From JBBIVP01 sp037439705 [NCBI: bacterium] (GTDB taxonomy: Bacteria > JBBIVP01): DNA of 19,678 bases. Positions within the stretch are counted from its first letter, which is position 1; every line of letters starts with the position of its first letter. The translations under genes were made by a program, and so were the position numbers. Positions 1-8,477 of the stretch are shown piece after piece. The stretch spans positions 1-19,678 of the forward strand of contig JBBIVP010000016.1 in assembly GCA_037439705.1 (NCBI GenBank), written 5' to 3'. The notes below the pieces were generated by a model. It made no database searches. It was given only the letters and a program-made list of their open reading frames with translations, and was not told the origin of the DNA.

Positions 1-631
1 TCTCGGTGAGATTTCAGAGATAAAAAAGGGAGCACCGGTGCCTGTGAGGAGCAACGAGAAGTTTTTTCAGAAGAAGGAAGAGATTTCTCCTCTTCCTCCC
101 AGAAGAAGGTGGGAGTTGAGATTCGTGAGGGAAAGAAAAAAGGGAGAAGAGCTTATTGATGAAAACAGGAGAAAAGCAATGGAATTTGGAGAAGCGATTC
201 ACCTCGCCCTTTCTAAAATAAAAGGAGTTTCTTCCCAAAAAGAACTGGAGGAGGCTTTGAGAAGTAGTTTTGAAAGCCTTTTTAAGATTCCGGATTTTGT
301 GCATTTCAGGGAAGAGATTTCGGACAATTTTGGCCGCCTTATCAACTTTTTTAAAAGAGAACTTGCAAGATTTTTTGTGGTTCCATCGGAAAGGGTTTAT
401 ACCGAAAAAGAAGTTCTTGGTGCGGATGGAAGGATGAGGAGGCTTGACAGAGTTATTGTTTCAGATGAAAAGGTAGAGGTTATTGATTTCAAGTGGGGTG
501 AAGGAAGAGAAAGAGAACATAGGGAACAACTCAGGGATTACATTTCTGTCCTTACCGATATTTACGAGGGTAAGCCTGTAAAGGGATATCTGGTTTATCT
601 TGACTCTGAAAAGGTGGAAGAAGTTCAATGA
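1..631 (+). CDS. addA: AddA/UvrD-type helicase-nuclease, C-terminal part (5' partial)
   Basis: The reading frame is open to the left edge (first full codon at base 2), so only the last 209 residues are seen and the helicase motifs lie outside the window. The visible part is a RecB-like PD-(D/E)XK nuclease domain. It has a motif His codon at 200-202 (GEAIHLAL), Asp at 446-448 (DRVIV), the Asp-x-Lys pair at 485-493 (VIDFKWG), and a QLRDYISVL helix that matches the conserved Q-x-x-x-Y element of AddA/RecB nucleases. In the AddAB family this subunit unwinds and cuts DNA ends at double-strand breaks to load RecA. The stop overlaps the start of the AddB-like gene by 4 nt (ATGA at 628-631), so the pair is probably translationally coupled. 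A GTG at 38 could be mistaken for the start, but the residues before it continue the domain. Family assignment is good. AddA versus another UvrD-like nuclease is inferred mainly from the partner gene. Confidence 0.78.
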   Translation, partial: LGEISEIKKGAPVPVRSNEKFFQKKEEISPLPPRRRWELRFVRERKKGEELIDENRRKAMEFGEAIHLALSKIKGVSSQKELEEALRSSFESLFKIPDFVHFREEISDNFGRLINFFKRELARFFVVPSERVYTEKEVLGADGRMRRLDRVIVSDEKVEVIDFKWGEGREREHREQLRDYISVLTDIYEGKPVKGYLVYLDSEKVEEVQ

Positions 632-3459
632 GTTTAAAAGCGGTATTCATTCCTTTTGAGGAGAACCTGATTGAAGAACTCTCAAACAGGTTAATAGAAG
701 GGATGAGGGATAGGGACCTTTCCCGCATAGCAGTTGTGTTTCCCGGAAAAAGACCTTACTACTACCTTATTTCAAGCCTTTCAAAAAAGTGTGGTGGTTC
801 AATCATCCCTCCTCTCATCACATCAATGGATGAGTTTATTTCAAAGTTCCTTTCATGGTACGGGTTTGAGTTTTCACCTTTGAATGACCTTGATGCGGTT
901 TATATCCTCTACGAAATTTTTAAGAAGGAAAATAAGGATTATCAACTCCCTCCACTCTATGTGGAGTCTTTCAAAAAGTTTGAAAACTTTCTTCATTGGG
1001 GTTTTGAAATTCTCAGGGTCATTGAGGAAATGGATGAGGTACTGGTGGATGAGAGAAAAATTGAAGAACTCAAAAAATACCTTAGGATAGGTGGTGAACT
1101 TTCGCCTCAGGAAAGCATGATGCTCTGTATCAGCGATCTCATTTTCAAATTCCATGAAGAGATGGAGAGAATGAGGCTGTGGACGAGAGGTTACAGATAC
1201 AGAAAAGTCTCAGCTCTTCCGGTGGGAGAGATATTAAAAGAAAAAAACATAGAAAAAATTTTCTTTGTAGGGTTCTTCCTTTTCACAGTTTCTGAAAGGG
1301 AATTAATTGAAAAAGCAGGAGATTCTCTTGATGTGAATCTTTTTTTCCATCTTTCTCATCCGGAGGATTTGGAGGAATTTAAGGAGATGTTGAAGAACTT
1401 AAAAATAAAGGAGGTAGAAAGGATACCATCTACAAAAAATTTTCCAATTGAACACAAATTCTCTTTTCATCCCGCTTCAAGTTTACATTTTGAACTTTTT
1501 TACCTCTCCAATCTTTTGAAGGAAGAAAAGGAGTGGAATGCTCTTGCCATAGTGTTGCCGAGAAGTGAAACTCTCATCCCCCTTCTTTCAGATGTGATGA
1601 GCAGATTTGATGTGGAATTCAATGTTTCCATGGGATATCCTCTTGAAAGAAGTTCTCTTTTTCTCCTGTTTGAATCCATACTTAAACTTCAGGAGACAAA
1701 ACATGGAGGTCTATACTATTTAAATTCATATCTTTCATTGATAAAGCATCCGTATGTAAAAAATATTCGCATCAATAACAACACGGGTGCATTTATTTTC
1801 CGAAAGTTAGAAGAAAAACTTACGAGGGACAGATTGATATTCTTTTCCCTTGATGAAGTAGAAAAAATCGTTCATGAAATTGCGAGGGGGAGAGATAGGG
1901 AAACCGCTGTGGAAGTAATGAGGATATTCCACAAGGTGTTTATAAGGGATTTTGAGGGAGTGAAATCATTGAAGGGTTTGAGCAGTCTATTTGAGGAGGT
2001 CATAAAGTTTCTTTTGAAGAACAGTGATTTCGGGCATCATCCACTTTCTTCCGAAACACTTGAGGGATTTCTGAAGTTTTTAAGGGACATGAGGAATTCT
2101 CTCCTGAAAGACGAAGAATTTGACATAGAGGCTCTGAAAAGAATATTTAAAGGTCTGGCAGGGACTTACAGAATTCCGCTTCCAGGAGTTCCGTTGAAGG
2201 GAACCCAGATTATAGGAATGCTTGAGACGCGTTGCCTAAACTTCAAAAAGGTTGTAATTCTGGATGTAAATGAAGGGATTCTGCCGGGTGTAAGAAAATA
2301 TGATCCCATCCTATCCCCTTTAATCAGAAGAAATTTGGGGATTCCGGTTTACAGGGATAACGAGTTGATATACAGGTATCATTTTATGAGGCTGGTTGGT
2401 TCAGCTGAAAGGGTAATGATTTTTTACATAAAAAATCCGGACATGCCGAGAAGCAGGTTTGTTGAAGAACTTATATGGGAAATTGAAAAGAAAACGAAGA
2501 GGTTATTCAGCGAGGAGGAAATAAAAGTTCCTGTTCAGATATTTCTTTCGGAGAATGCGGGGGGGATAAAAAAAGATGTTTCAACCCTTAAAATTCTTGA
2601 AAATATGGAATTCACTCCCACTGATATTGATCTGTATCTGGAATGTCCCTTCAAGTTCTACATCAAAAAAATTTTGAAACTTTCGCCTCCTGAAATCATG
2701 GAAGAAGAGATTGAAGCCCTGGATGTGGGAAATGTTATTCATTCTGCTTTATATAAGATTTTTCAACCATACCTTAAAAAGAAACTTTCTCAGTCTGATT
2801 TTGACGAAATGAAGGAATCGGTAGAGAAAAATGTGGAAGATGCAATGAGGGAGACGCTTAAAGTTATAACGCCCGAGAGGGAAATCCTTAAAAAAATTGT
2901 AATAAAAACAATTGAGACTTATCTTGAAAAAGAAAAGGCTCTCTCTTCTTCAATAGAAGTTCTTGAACTTGAAAGCCCAGGAGAAATGAAACTGAAAATA
3001 AATGGAAAAGAGGTGAAGATAAAAGGAAGGGGGGACAGGGTTGATATGCGGGATGGGAAGATACTGGTTATTGATTACAAGACAGGAAGTATTGATAAGT
3101 ATAATTACAGGAAAGGTATTAAAGCATGTTTTCATGACATGCCTTCAAGACAGGAGATAAAGGGGATAGGAATTGAGTCATTTCAGCTTCCATCCTATGT
3201 CCTTATTTACAAAGACAAGTATTCTCCCTTATGTTCAGTTGATGCGTGCGTCATTTCTTTAAGGGATATAAAGAAAAAAGAATGGAGGGTAAAATTGGGT
3301 GAATATTCAGAAAAATTTTCCGAAGAGATTTTCAGAAAGATGATAAGTGGCATAATAGGAGAGATATTGAATCCAGAAATTCCTTTTTATACGGATGAAG
3401 GGGAAAAATGTTCAAAGTGCTTTTGTCTCACCCCCTGCCTTTCTCTGAGGACCAGATGA
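628..3459 (+). CDS. addB: AddB-type nuclease subunit with Fe-S staple
   Basis: Protein of 943 aa, somewhat shorter than the roughly 1,150 aa of Bacillus AddB. The N-terminus reads AVVFPGKRPYYYL, where ATP-binding AddB proteins carry a GxGKT loop, so the helicase-like half looks inactive, as in many Gram-negative AddB proteins. The C-terminal third is a PD-(D/E)XK nuclease: His705 (VGNVIHSALY), Asp803 (GRGDRVD), and Asp816 with Lys818 (VIDYKTG). Cys673 (LECPFKFY), Cys928, Cys931 and Cys937 (C-x2-C-x5-C at the C-terminus) reproduce the spaced cysteines that hold a 4Fe-4S cluster and staple the nuclease domain in AddB. Cys933 is an extra cysteine. The role is to process the second strand at double-strand breaks together with the upstream AddA-like subunit. 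It starts inside the addA stop (ATGA) and its own stop overlaps the ilvA start in the same way. The gene order addA-addB is the reverse of the Bacillus order. Confidence 0.85.
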   Translation: MSLKAVFIPFEENLIEELSNRLIEGMRDRDLSRIAVVFPGKRPYYYLISSLSKKCGGSIIPPLITSMDEFISKFLSWYGFEFSPLNDLDAVYILYEIFKKENKDYQLPPLYVESFKKFENFLHWGFEILRVIEEMDEVLVDERKIEELKKYLRIGGELSPQESMMLCISDLIFKFHEEMERMRLWTRGYRYRKVSALPVGEILKEKNIEKIFFVGFFLFTVSERELIEKAGDSLDVNLFFHLSHPEDLEEFKEMLKNLKIKEVERIPSTKNFPIEHKFSFHPASSLHFELFYLSNLLKEEKEWNALAIVLPRSETLIPLLSDVMSRFDVEFNVSMGYPLERSSLFLLFESILKLQETKHGGLYYLNSYLSLIKHPYVKNIRINNNTGAFIFRKLEEKLTRDRLIFFSLDEVEKIVHEIARGRDRETAVEVMRIFHKVFIRDFEGVKSLKGLSSLFEEVIKFLLKNSDFGHHPLSSETLEGFLKFLRDMRNSLLKDEEFDIEALKRIFKGLAGTYRIPLPGVPLKGTQIIGMLETRCLNFKKVVILDVNEGILPGVRKYDPILSPLIRRNLGIPVYRDNELIYRYHFMRLVGSAERVMIFYIKNPDMPRSRFVEELIWEIEKKTKRLFSEEEIKVPVQIFLSENAGGIKKDVSTLKILENMEFTPTDIDLYLECPFKFYIKKILKLSPPEIMEEEIEALDVGNVIHSALYKIFQPYLKKKLSQSDFDEMKESVEKNVEDAMRETLKVITPEREILKKIVIKTIETYLEKEKALSSSIEVLELESPGEMKLKINGKEVKIKGRGDRVDMRDGKILVIDYKTGSIDKYNYRKGIKACFHDMPSRQEIKGIGIESFQLPSYVLIYKDKYSPLCSVDACVISLRDIKKKEWRVKLGEYSEKFSEEIFRKMISGIIGEILNPEIPFYTDEGEKCSKCFCLTPCLSLRTR

Positions 3460-4637
3460 TTTCAATAAAGGATATAAGAGAGGCTCGTTCAAAAATTTCT
3501 CCTTACATCCATAAAACTCCACTTATTCGTTCCGATTCATTTTCAAAACTTACAGGTGCTGAGGTTTATATAAAGGCTGAAAACTTTCAGAAGACCGGTT
3601 CATTTAAGGTGCGGGGTGCATTTAATAAGCTTTCAGGAATAAAAAGAAAGGTGATAACTGTGTCCATGGGAAATCATGCACAGGCTGTTGCTTTTGCGGG
3701 TTCAAAACTGGGGGTTAAAACGAAGGTGGTTATGCCTGTGAGCGCTTCTATTGTTAAAGTAGAGGCGACAAAAGGATATGGAGCAGAGGTGGAACTTAAA
3801 GGTGAAAATTATTCGGAAGCACTTGAATATGCTAAATCCCAGAAAAATTACATTTTCGTCCATGGTTTTGACGATGAAAAAATCATTGCAGGGAATGGAA
3901 CCATAGGACTTGAAATTTTAGAAGAACTCAATGATGTGGATGCCATCTTTGTTCCCGTTGGAGGAGGCGGGTTGATTTCAGGTATAGCAGTGGCTGTAAA
4001 ATCGCTTTCTCCGAGAACGGAGGTTATAGGCGTCCAGACAAAATCTGCGATGTCCGCACTTCTTTCATTGAAAAAAGGAAAAATTGTTGAGTTTACCCCC
4101 CAGCCTACTATTGCAGATGGAGTTGCAATTGGAAGGATTGGAGAGAACAATTTTGAAATTATGAAGAAATATGTAGATGATGTGCTCGCGGTTGAAGAGG
4201 GGCTAATTGCCATGTCAATTCTGTTTTTCCTTGAAAGGAAGAAAATGGTGGTTGAAGGAGCGGGTGCTCTTCCTCTTTCAGCCCTTCTTAAGTACAAACG
4301 AAGATTTCATGGCAAAAGGGTTGTGCTTGTGGTGAGCGGAGGCAACATTGATTTTAATCTCATAGACAAGATAATATACAAGGGTTTAGTAAAAAGCGGG
4401 AGAATCGGGATGATTGAAGTTATTGTGGAGGATGTTCCGGGAAGTCTTAAGGCTCTCACCGAAATAATTGCAAATCACAGGGGCAACATCCTTGATGTGG
4501 AACATGACCGTATTTCAAAAGACCTGCCATTTGGAAAAACAAAAATTACATTTATCATTGAGATAAGGAACCCCAATCATCTCAAACAGATATTTTCAGA
4601 TTTTAGAAGGAAAAAATTCTTGGCAAAAGTGTTATAA
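3456..4637 (+). CDS. ilvA: threonine ammonia-lyase (threonine dehydratase), short form with ACT domain
   Basis: PLP enzyme that converts L-threonine to 2-oxobutanoate and ammonia, the entry to isoleucine synthesis. The 393-aa protein has the fold-type II signature: PLP lysine K51 in KTGSFKVRGA, the substrate loop SMGNHAQAVA at 70-79, the phosphate-binding glycine loop VGGGGL at 168-173, and SGGNID at 294-299. Residues about 316-385 (GMIEVIVEDVPGSLKALTEI) form one ACT domain, as in the roughly 400-aa IlvA/TdcB class; the longer E. coli IlvA has two. I chose ATG at 3456 because it overlaps the addB stop as ATGA, follows GAGG at 3447-3450, and gives the usual family N-terminus (MISIKDIREARSKISPYIHKTPL). 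An in-frame ATG at 3408 would add 16 unrelated residues. Whether it is biosynthetic or catabolic is not decided by the sequence, and no other isoleucine gene is in view. The loop carries Met where many relatives have Ala (SAGNHAQG). Confidence 0.92.
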   Translation: MISIKDIREARSKISPYIHKTPLIRSDSFSKLTGAEVYIKAENFQKTGSFKVRGAFNKLSGIKRKVITVSMGNHAQAVAFAGSKLGVKTKVVMPVSASIVKVEATKGYGAEVELKGENYSEALEYAKSQKNYIFVHGFDDEKIIAGNGTIGLEILEELNDVDAIFVPVGGGGLISGIAVAVKSLSPRTEVIGVQTKSAMSALLSLKKGKIVEFTPQPTIADGVAIGRIGENNFEIMKKYVDDVLAVEEGLIAMSILFFLERKKMVVEGAGALPLSALLKYKRRFHGKRVVLVVSGGNIDFNLIDKIIYKGLVKSGRIGMIEVIVEDVPGSLKALTEIIANHRGNILDVEHDRISKDLPFGKTKITFIIEIRNPNHLKQIFSDFRRKKFLAKVL

Positions 4638-4640
4638 AAT

Positions 4641-5351
4641 ATGGCTGAAGTATTTTTTTCCCCGGAAATAAAAGAGGGGTTAATAAAATTGAACGATGAA
4701 GAAACGCATCACATGAGGGTTAAGAGAATAAGGGTGGATGAAGGGATTATCCTTACGGATGGAAGGGGAAAGGCAGGATATGGAAAATTAAAAGAAATAA
4801 AGGAAAGGGCACTTGTTTTTGTGGAGAGGATTGAGGTTGAACCAAAGAAGGAGAATCCTACTGGCTTATGTATTCCTCTGCTCAAGGGAGAGAAGATGGA
4901 GGAAGTAATAAGAATATCTGTTGAACTCGGTGTGGATTTCTTATTTCCATTTATATCTTCAAGAACAATATCCAGACCGAAAGATGAAAAGAAAAAAATT
5001 GAGAGATGGAAGAAAATTATTTTATCTTCGTCAAAAGTGGCAAGGAGGTTTACCTTTCCTGAAATAGAAAAAATTATGGATTTTAGGAGCGTAATTTCCT
5101 TAGAAGGCTGGCAGACAAAGATTCTGTTCTGGGAAAAAGAAAAGGATGTGACGCTACATCAGGTTGCTGAAGAGTTAAAGAAAAAAAGCCTTATTCTGAT
5201 GGGTCCTGAGGGTGGCTTCAGCGATGAAGAAGTTAATATGGCTAAAAAATCGGGCTTTCTTACGGTATCCCTTGGAAAAAGGATTCTTCGTTCCTCAACC
5301 GTTCCATTTTACCTTTTGAGCGTAATTTCTTTTTTAAGAGGAGACCTTTAA
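4641..5351 (+). CDS. rsmE: 16S rRNA (uracil-1498-N3)-methyltransferase RsmE
   Basis: SPOUT-class methyltransferase that uses S-adenosylmethionine to methylate U1498 of 16S rRNA in the 30S subunit. The 236-aa length fits the family. Diagnostic parts are the N-terminal ETHHMRVKRIRVDEGI (residues 21-36, the HLxxVLR-like PUA entry), the knot glycine loop LILMGPEGGFSDEEV at 184-198, and LGKRILRSSTVPFYLL at 211-226, which matches the family's LGxRILRxETA element but with SST in place of ETA. The start ATG at 4641 lies 3 nt after the ilvA stop, so it is the last gene of the addA-addB-ilvA-rsmE transcript. No good Shine-Dalgarno sequence precedes it, which suggests translational coupling. It ends convergently with the O-antigen ligase-like gene, 14 nt away. 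Confidence 0.93.
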   Translation: MAEVFFSPEIKEGLIKLNDEETHHMRVKRIRVDEGIILTDGRGKAGYGKLKEIKERALVFVERIEVEPKKENPTGLCIPLLKGEKMEEVIRISVELGVDFLFPFISSRTISRPKDEKKKIERWKKIILSSSKVARRFTFPEIEKIMDFRSVISLEGWQTKILFWEKEKDVTLHQVAEELKKKSLILMGPEGGFSDEEVNMAKKSGFLTVSLGKRILRSSTVPFYLLSVISFLRGDL

Positions 5352-5371
5352 CCCGATAAAATTCATCAGGG
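5352..5371. terminator. small hairpin between convergent gene ends (weak)
   Basis: The only intergenic DNA between rsmE and the convergent ligase gene holds a short inverted repeat: CCC-GAT, a 7-nt loop, ATC, a bulged A, then GGG. It overlaps the stop of the minus-strand gene. No T-tract follows on either strand, so it does not meet the usual intrinsic terminator pattern. It is listed as the best candidate for termination of both operons. Confidence 0.25.
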
Positions 5372-7021
5372 GATGGATTTGTAAAGTATGAGGGCGTTTA
5401 GAGCCTTTTCTTCATAACCTGCAGATTGATATATCCTGTAAGCGTAGAAGTAGAAGTTTTTGTCGTTCTGTTTTTTGAACTCAAAAGCCCTGTCCATATG
5501 CTCTGCGGAGTCTTTATATCTCATAAGATAGAATTCAAGAAGGCTGAGGATGTAGTATGCTTTGCCGTGAAATGGATTCCTTCTTACAAATTTTTTAAGG
5601 TCTTCAACCGCAGAGGGAAATTCGCGCTTCATTTTGTAATATATTTGTGCCCTCAGGAAATAAAGGTCGCTCTCATAAGGATTTATCTCAACAGCCCTGT
5701 TTATGAAAAAAAGAGCCTTTGGAAGGTTATTTTTAAGGGTCTGAACAATAGCCTGTCTCCTCATCGCTTCTCCTTTGAAGACCTTCAAACCGAAAATTGA
5801 AATAAGGATTGTTAAAATGAAAAGAATAAAAAGCAAAGTTTTAGACCCGACAATTTTTTCCGTCTTTCCTCCCTTTGAAGTAAGATAAACGGAAAAGAAA
5901 AATGCGCCTGTTGTGGGCATTATTCTTGACGGAAAGGAAAAAAGGGAGATTACCGCATATGAGAGAATTGGCAAAAGGAATTCTTCTCTTTTATTTTTTA
6001 AAGCATTGTAAAATGTGGTTCCAAAAAAGAGGATAAATAGAAGAAAGCCTGTAAATCCCTCTTCCGATAAAATTTCGAGGAAATCATTGTGGGCTCTTTT
6101 TGTTTTTACATTCAGTTCGTCAGTCAGTGCTTCAAGTTTTTCACTTCCGTATTTTTCCACATAAACCTCAAAATTTCCCGCTCCAGCTCCAAAAACTGGA
6201 TGGTCTTTAAAAATTTTTAGTGCACTTTTCCAGCATTCAATTCTGAAGACGGATGGAGCATCTTCCATTTTTAATATGGATTTTCCCCTTTCCCAAAAAT
6301 TCTTCGCAGGTGTGAAGAAGAGAACTAAAAACAGGAATACAGCGAAAAAAGGAAGTGTCTTAAGCAGGTTTCTTTTGTAACGAAAAATAAGGTAGAAAAA
6401 AGCTGAGGAGAGAAAGCCCAGAAATCCAGCCATTGCTCTGGCGAGTATGATGTAGGATATTCCAAAAATAAATGTAGCGATTGTTAATGGGTAAAATTTT
6501 TTACCATAATTCAAAAGGGAATAGGAAAAGGCACCTGCTACCGCTATATATTCTGCACTGAAATTTGAAAGTCCAAATGTGCTTGAGATGTCCATTTCTC
6601 CATATTTTGTGTAAAAGGGTTTCATGAATACCCCAAAATATTGCATAATTCCAATGATGGAGACTGCTATTGAAGACAGGGAAAGGAAGATGGAGCATAT
6701 TTTTTCATCAGGTGATAAAGTTTCAGATGTTAAAAGAAAGATGAGAATGGAAATGTAAACCGTTATTATTAAAAGCGAACGGTAGGGGTCCAGGGTATGA
6801 AAAAGGGAGAGCAATGAGAAAATTGTAAAGAGAGCCCAGACAATAAATGGATATGAAAATTGGTTTTCTTTTTTGCCCCTTATAATTATGAAAAACAAAA
6901 AAACGAAGTTGAATAAAGAGAAAAGGAGAAATTTGGACCATATAAATTCTTTTTTCAGAAAAAAAAGAGGAAGTATGAAAAAATATAGAATTGGAAAAGC
7001 AAGTTTTAGCATTTTATACAT
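5366..7021 (-). CDS. O-antigen ligase/polymerase-like membrane protein with C-terminal TPRs
   Basis: Polytopic inner-membrane protein of 551 aa with about a dozen hydrophobic segments in residues 4-415. The family hallmark lies at 270-340: FKDHPVFGAGAGNFEVY followed by RAHNDFLEILSEEGFTG. This is the periplasmic Wzy/WaaL (O-antigen ligase, PF04932-type) loop, with the conserved His311 in AHNDFLE and Arg260 upstream. Residues about 425-545 are soluble and helical and read as TPRs (ALFFINRAVEINPYESDLYFLRAQIYY, then AVEDLKKFVRRNPFHGKAYYILSLL). A TPR tail on a Wzy-like core occurs in O-linked glycosylation ligases and in uncharacterised members. The acceptor, lipid A core, exopolysaccharide or protein, cannot be told, and no glycosyltransferases are nearby. 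The ATG at 7021 overlaps the end of the histidine kinase gene by 8 nt; an alternative ATG at 7012 would remove 3 residues. It is the last gene of its operon. Confidence 0.8.
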   Translation of the reverse strand: MYKMLKLAFPILYFFILPLFFLKKEFIWSKFLLFSLFNFVFLFFIIIRGKKENQFSYPFIVWALFTIFSLLSLFHTLDPYRSLLIITVYISILIFLLTSETLSPDEKICSIFLSLSSIAVSIIGIMQYFGVFMKPFYTKYGEMDISSTFGLSNFSAEYIAVAGAFSYSLLNYGKKFYPLTIATFIFGISYIILARAMAGFLGFLSSAFFYLIFRYKRNLLKTLPFFAVFLFLVLFFTPAKNFWERGKSILKMEDAPSVFRIECWKSALKIFKDHPVFGAGAGNFEVYVEKYGSEKLEALTDELNVKTKRAHNDFLEILSEEGFTGFLLFILFFGTTFYNALKNKREEFLLPILSYAVISLFSFPSRIMPTTGAFFFSVYLTSKGGKTEKIVGSKTLLFILFILTILISIFGLKVFKGEAMRRQAIVQTLKNNLPKALFFINRAVEINPYESDLYFLRAQIYYKMKREFPSAVEDLKKFVRRNPFHGKAYYILSLLEFYLMRYKDSAEHMDRAFEFKKQNDKNFYFYAYRIYQSAGYEEKALNALILYKSIP

Positions 7022-8447
7022 CTTTTAATGGAATCGTAAAGTAAAAGGTGCTTCCTTTTTTTTCTTCGCTTTCAACCCATATCTCTCCATTGTGAGATTT
7101 TATGATTTTTTTGCATATGTAAAGCCCTAGCCCTGTTCCGTGTGGTCTTGTCGTAAAGAACGGGTCAAATATCTTTCCCATTATTTCCTTCGGGATTCCA
7201 GTTCCTGTGTCAGAGATGGAAACCTTTATATGTTTATTTCCATCCTTTTCTTCAACGGATGTCTTTATTGAAATTTTCCCTCCGTCGGGCATAGCCTGGA
7301 TGGCGTTCAAAATCAGGTTCATGAGAAGATGCTGAATCTGTTCTTCATCCATTATGGCAGGTGGAATGGATGGGTCCAAATGAATCTGTATGAAGACCTT
7401 ATTGGTTATTGCCTGTCCTTCAATTAGAAGAAGGGTTTTTTTGATAAGTTCGTTGATGTTTGCCAGTTTAAAGCTCATGGGTGTATCCTTTGCAAATCTC
7501 AGCAGGTTTTGAACGGTTCTGTTGAGCCTTGCTGTGAGGTTCAGGATTTCTTTTAAAATCTCCTTTGCCTTATAAGGAACCTCCTCTTCCTTCAAAAGTA
7601 CCTGGATTACCCCGTTTATCCCTGCAAGAGGATTTTTTATTTCGTGAGCCACACTTGATGCAAGTTCTCCGAGGGTAGCAAGTTTGTCTGCTCTCTGCAT
7701 TTTCTGGTGATAAAATTCATCAAGTTCCTTTCTTGCATTTTCAAGTTTTATAAAAAGGTTAAGGAGTTCGTCAGAAAGCATAGAAAATTCTCGGCTCTTC
7801 ATTTCAAGTTTAACCTTTTGTGCCTCCATCCCGTTTTCATATTTTTTTATTCCATCCATCATATTTCTTATAGGCTTTTCAATAACGAGAGAGAAGATTG
7901 CCTGTGTTCCCGATATGAGCAAAATAAGAAATACTGTCCCTAAACCAACGAGAAGATATGAAATTTTTTTTAGAACAGAATGAAGGTTTGAAGTATCTAT
8001 TTGCATCTCTACAAAAGAAAGGATTTTTTCTCCAGTGTGGCACTTTTTACATCCATCTTCATTGTGGATAGCATAGAAGAATTCTATTTTGGCTTTTTTT
8101 CTGGCTATACATATTTCATCCCTGGGGCAGTTCGGTTCCTCAAATCTGCCTTTTCCTCCTATTTCTGTTCTGTTTTCTCTGTAAAACTTTATTTCTTTTA
8201 GAAATTTCCCTTCTTTGAGGAGTGTAGATTTCAGAATTTGAAACTTATTCTTTTCTCCGCTTTCCATCATTTTCAGGACTTCCCTTCTTATGGTTAAAGA
8301 AAAGTCCCTTGCTCCCTTTATGTAAAGTTCCTTCATAAACTCCCTTGTTGTGAAAATGGAAACCAGAGTCATTGAAAGACAGAGAAATGAAACGATGATT
8401 ATTTCATATAATATAAAATATCTCTTTAAAGAACTTTTTTTCTTCAC
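7014..8447 (-). CDS. membrane sensor histidine kinase with periplasmic CxxCH haem motif
   Basis: 477-aa sensor kinase. Transmembrane helix 1 is at about 11-32. A periplasmic sensor region at about 35-160 contains C133-K-K-C136-H137, a c-type haem attachment motif, and two further cysteines, C107 and C112. Transmembrane helix 2 is at about 162-183, then a HAMP-like linker (about 185-240). The dimerisation/phosphoacceptor helix has His268 in LGELASSVAHEIKNPLAG. The ATPase domain has the N box (NLILNAIQAM, Asn381), G1 (DTGTGIP, 413-419), F box (FDPFFTT, 427-433) and G2 (GTGLGL, 437-442). All catalytic motifs are intact, so it should autophosphorylate in response to a periplasmic signal. By analogy with haem-bearing kinases of anaerobes, redox state or a gas ligand is likely but unproven. 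The start is GTG at 8447, chosen because it precedes the first membrane helix with Lys residues. No response regulator is in the window. It lies 30 nt after trpB and overlaps the ligase gene. Confidence 0.88.
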   Translation of the reverse strand: MKKKSSLKRYFILYEIIIVSFLCLSMTLVSIFTTREFMKELYIKGARDFSLTIRREVLKMMESGEKNKFQILKSTLLKEGKFLKEIKFYRENRTEIGGKGRFEEPNCPRDEICIARKKAKIEFFYAIHNEDGCKKCHTGEKILSFVEMQIDTSNLHSVLKKISYLLVGLGTVFLILLISGTQAIFSLVIEKPIRNMMDGIKKYENGMEAQKVKLEMKSREFSMLSDELLNLFIKLENARKELDEFYHQKMQRADKLATLGELASSVAHEIKNPLAGINGVIQVLLKEEEVPYKAKEILKEILNLTARLNRTVQNLLRFAKDTPMSFKLANINELIKKTLLLIEGQAITNKVFIQIHLDPSIPPAIMDEEQIQHLLMNLILNAIQAMPDGGKISIKTSVEEKDGNKHIKVSISDTGTGIPKEIMGKIFDPFFTTRPHGTGLGLYICKKIIKSHNGEIWVESEEKKGSTFYFTIPLKDV

Positions 8448-8477
8448 CCCACATTTTTTATAACAGAAATTTCTTTC

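Noticed and set aside
3408-3455. Upstream ATG start for threonine ammonia-lyase
   Set aside because: It would add 16 residues translated from the addB cysteine tail. The ATG at 3456 has a GAGG site, the ATGA overlap and the family N-terminus.
3848-4297. 149-codon open frame antisense to ilvA
   Set aside because: It mirrors the codons of a well-conserved enzyme, has low-complexity Ser/Pro-rich content and no recognisable domain. It is a shadow frame.
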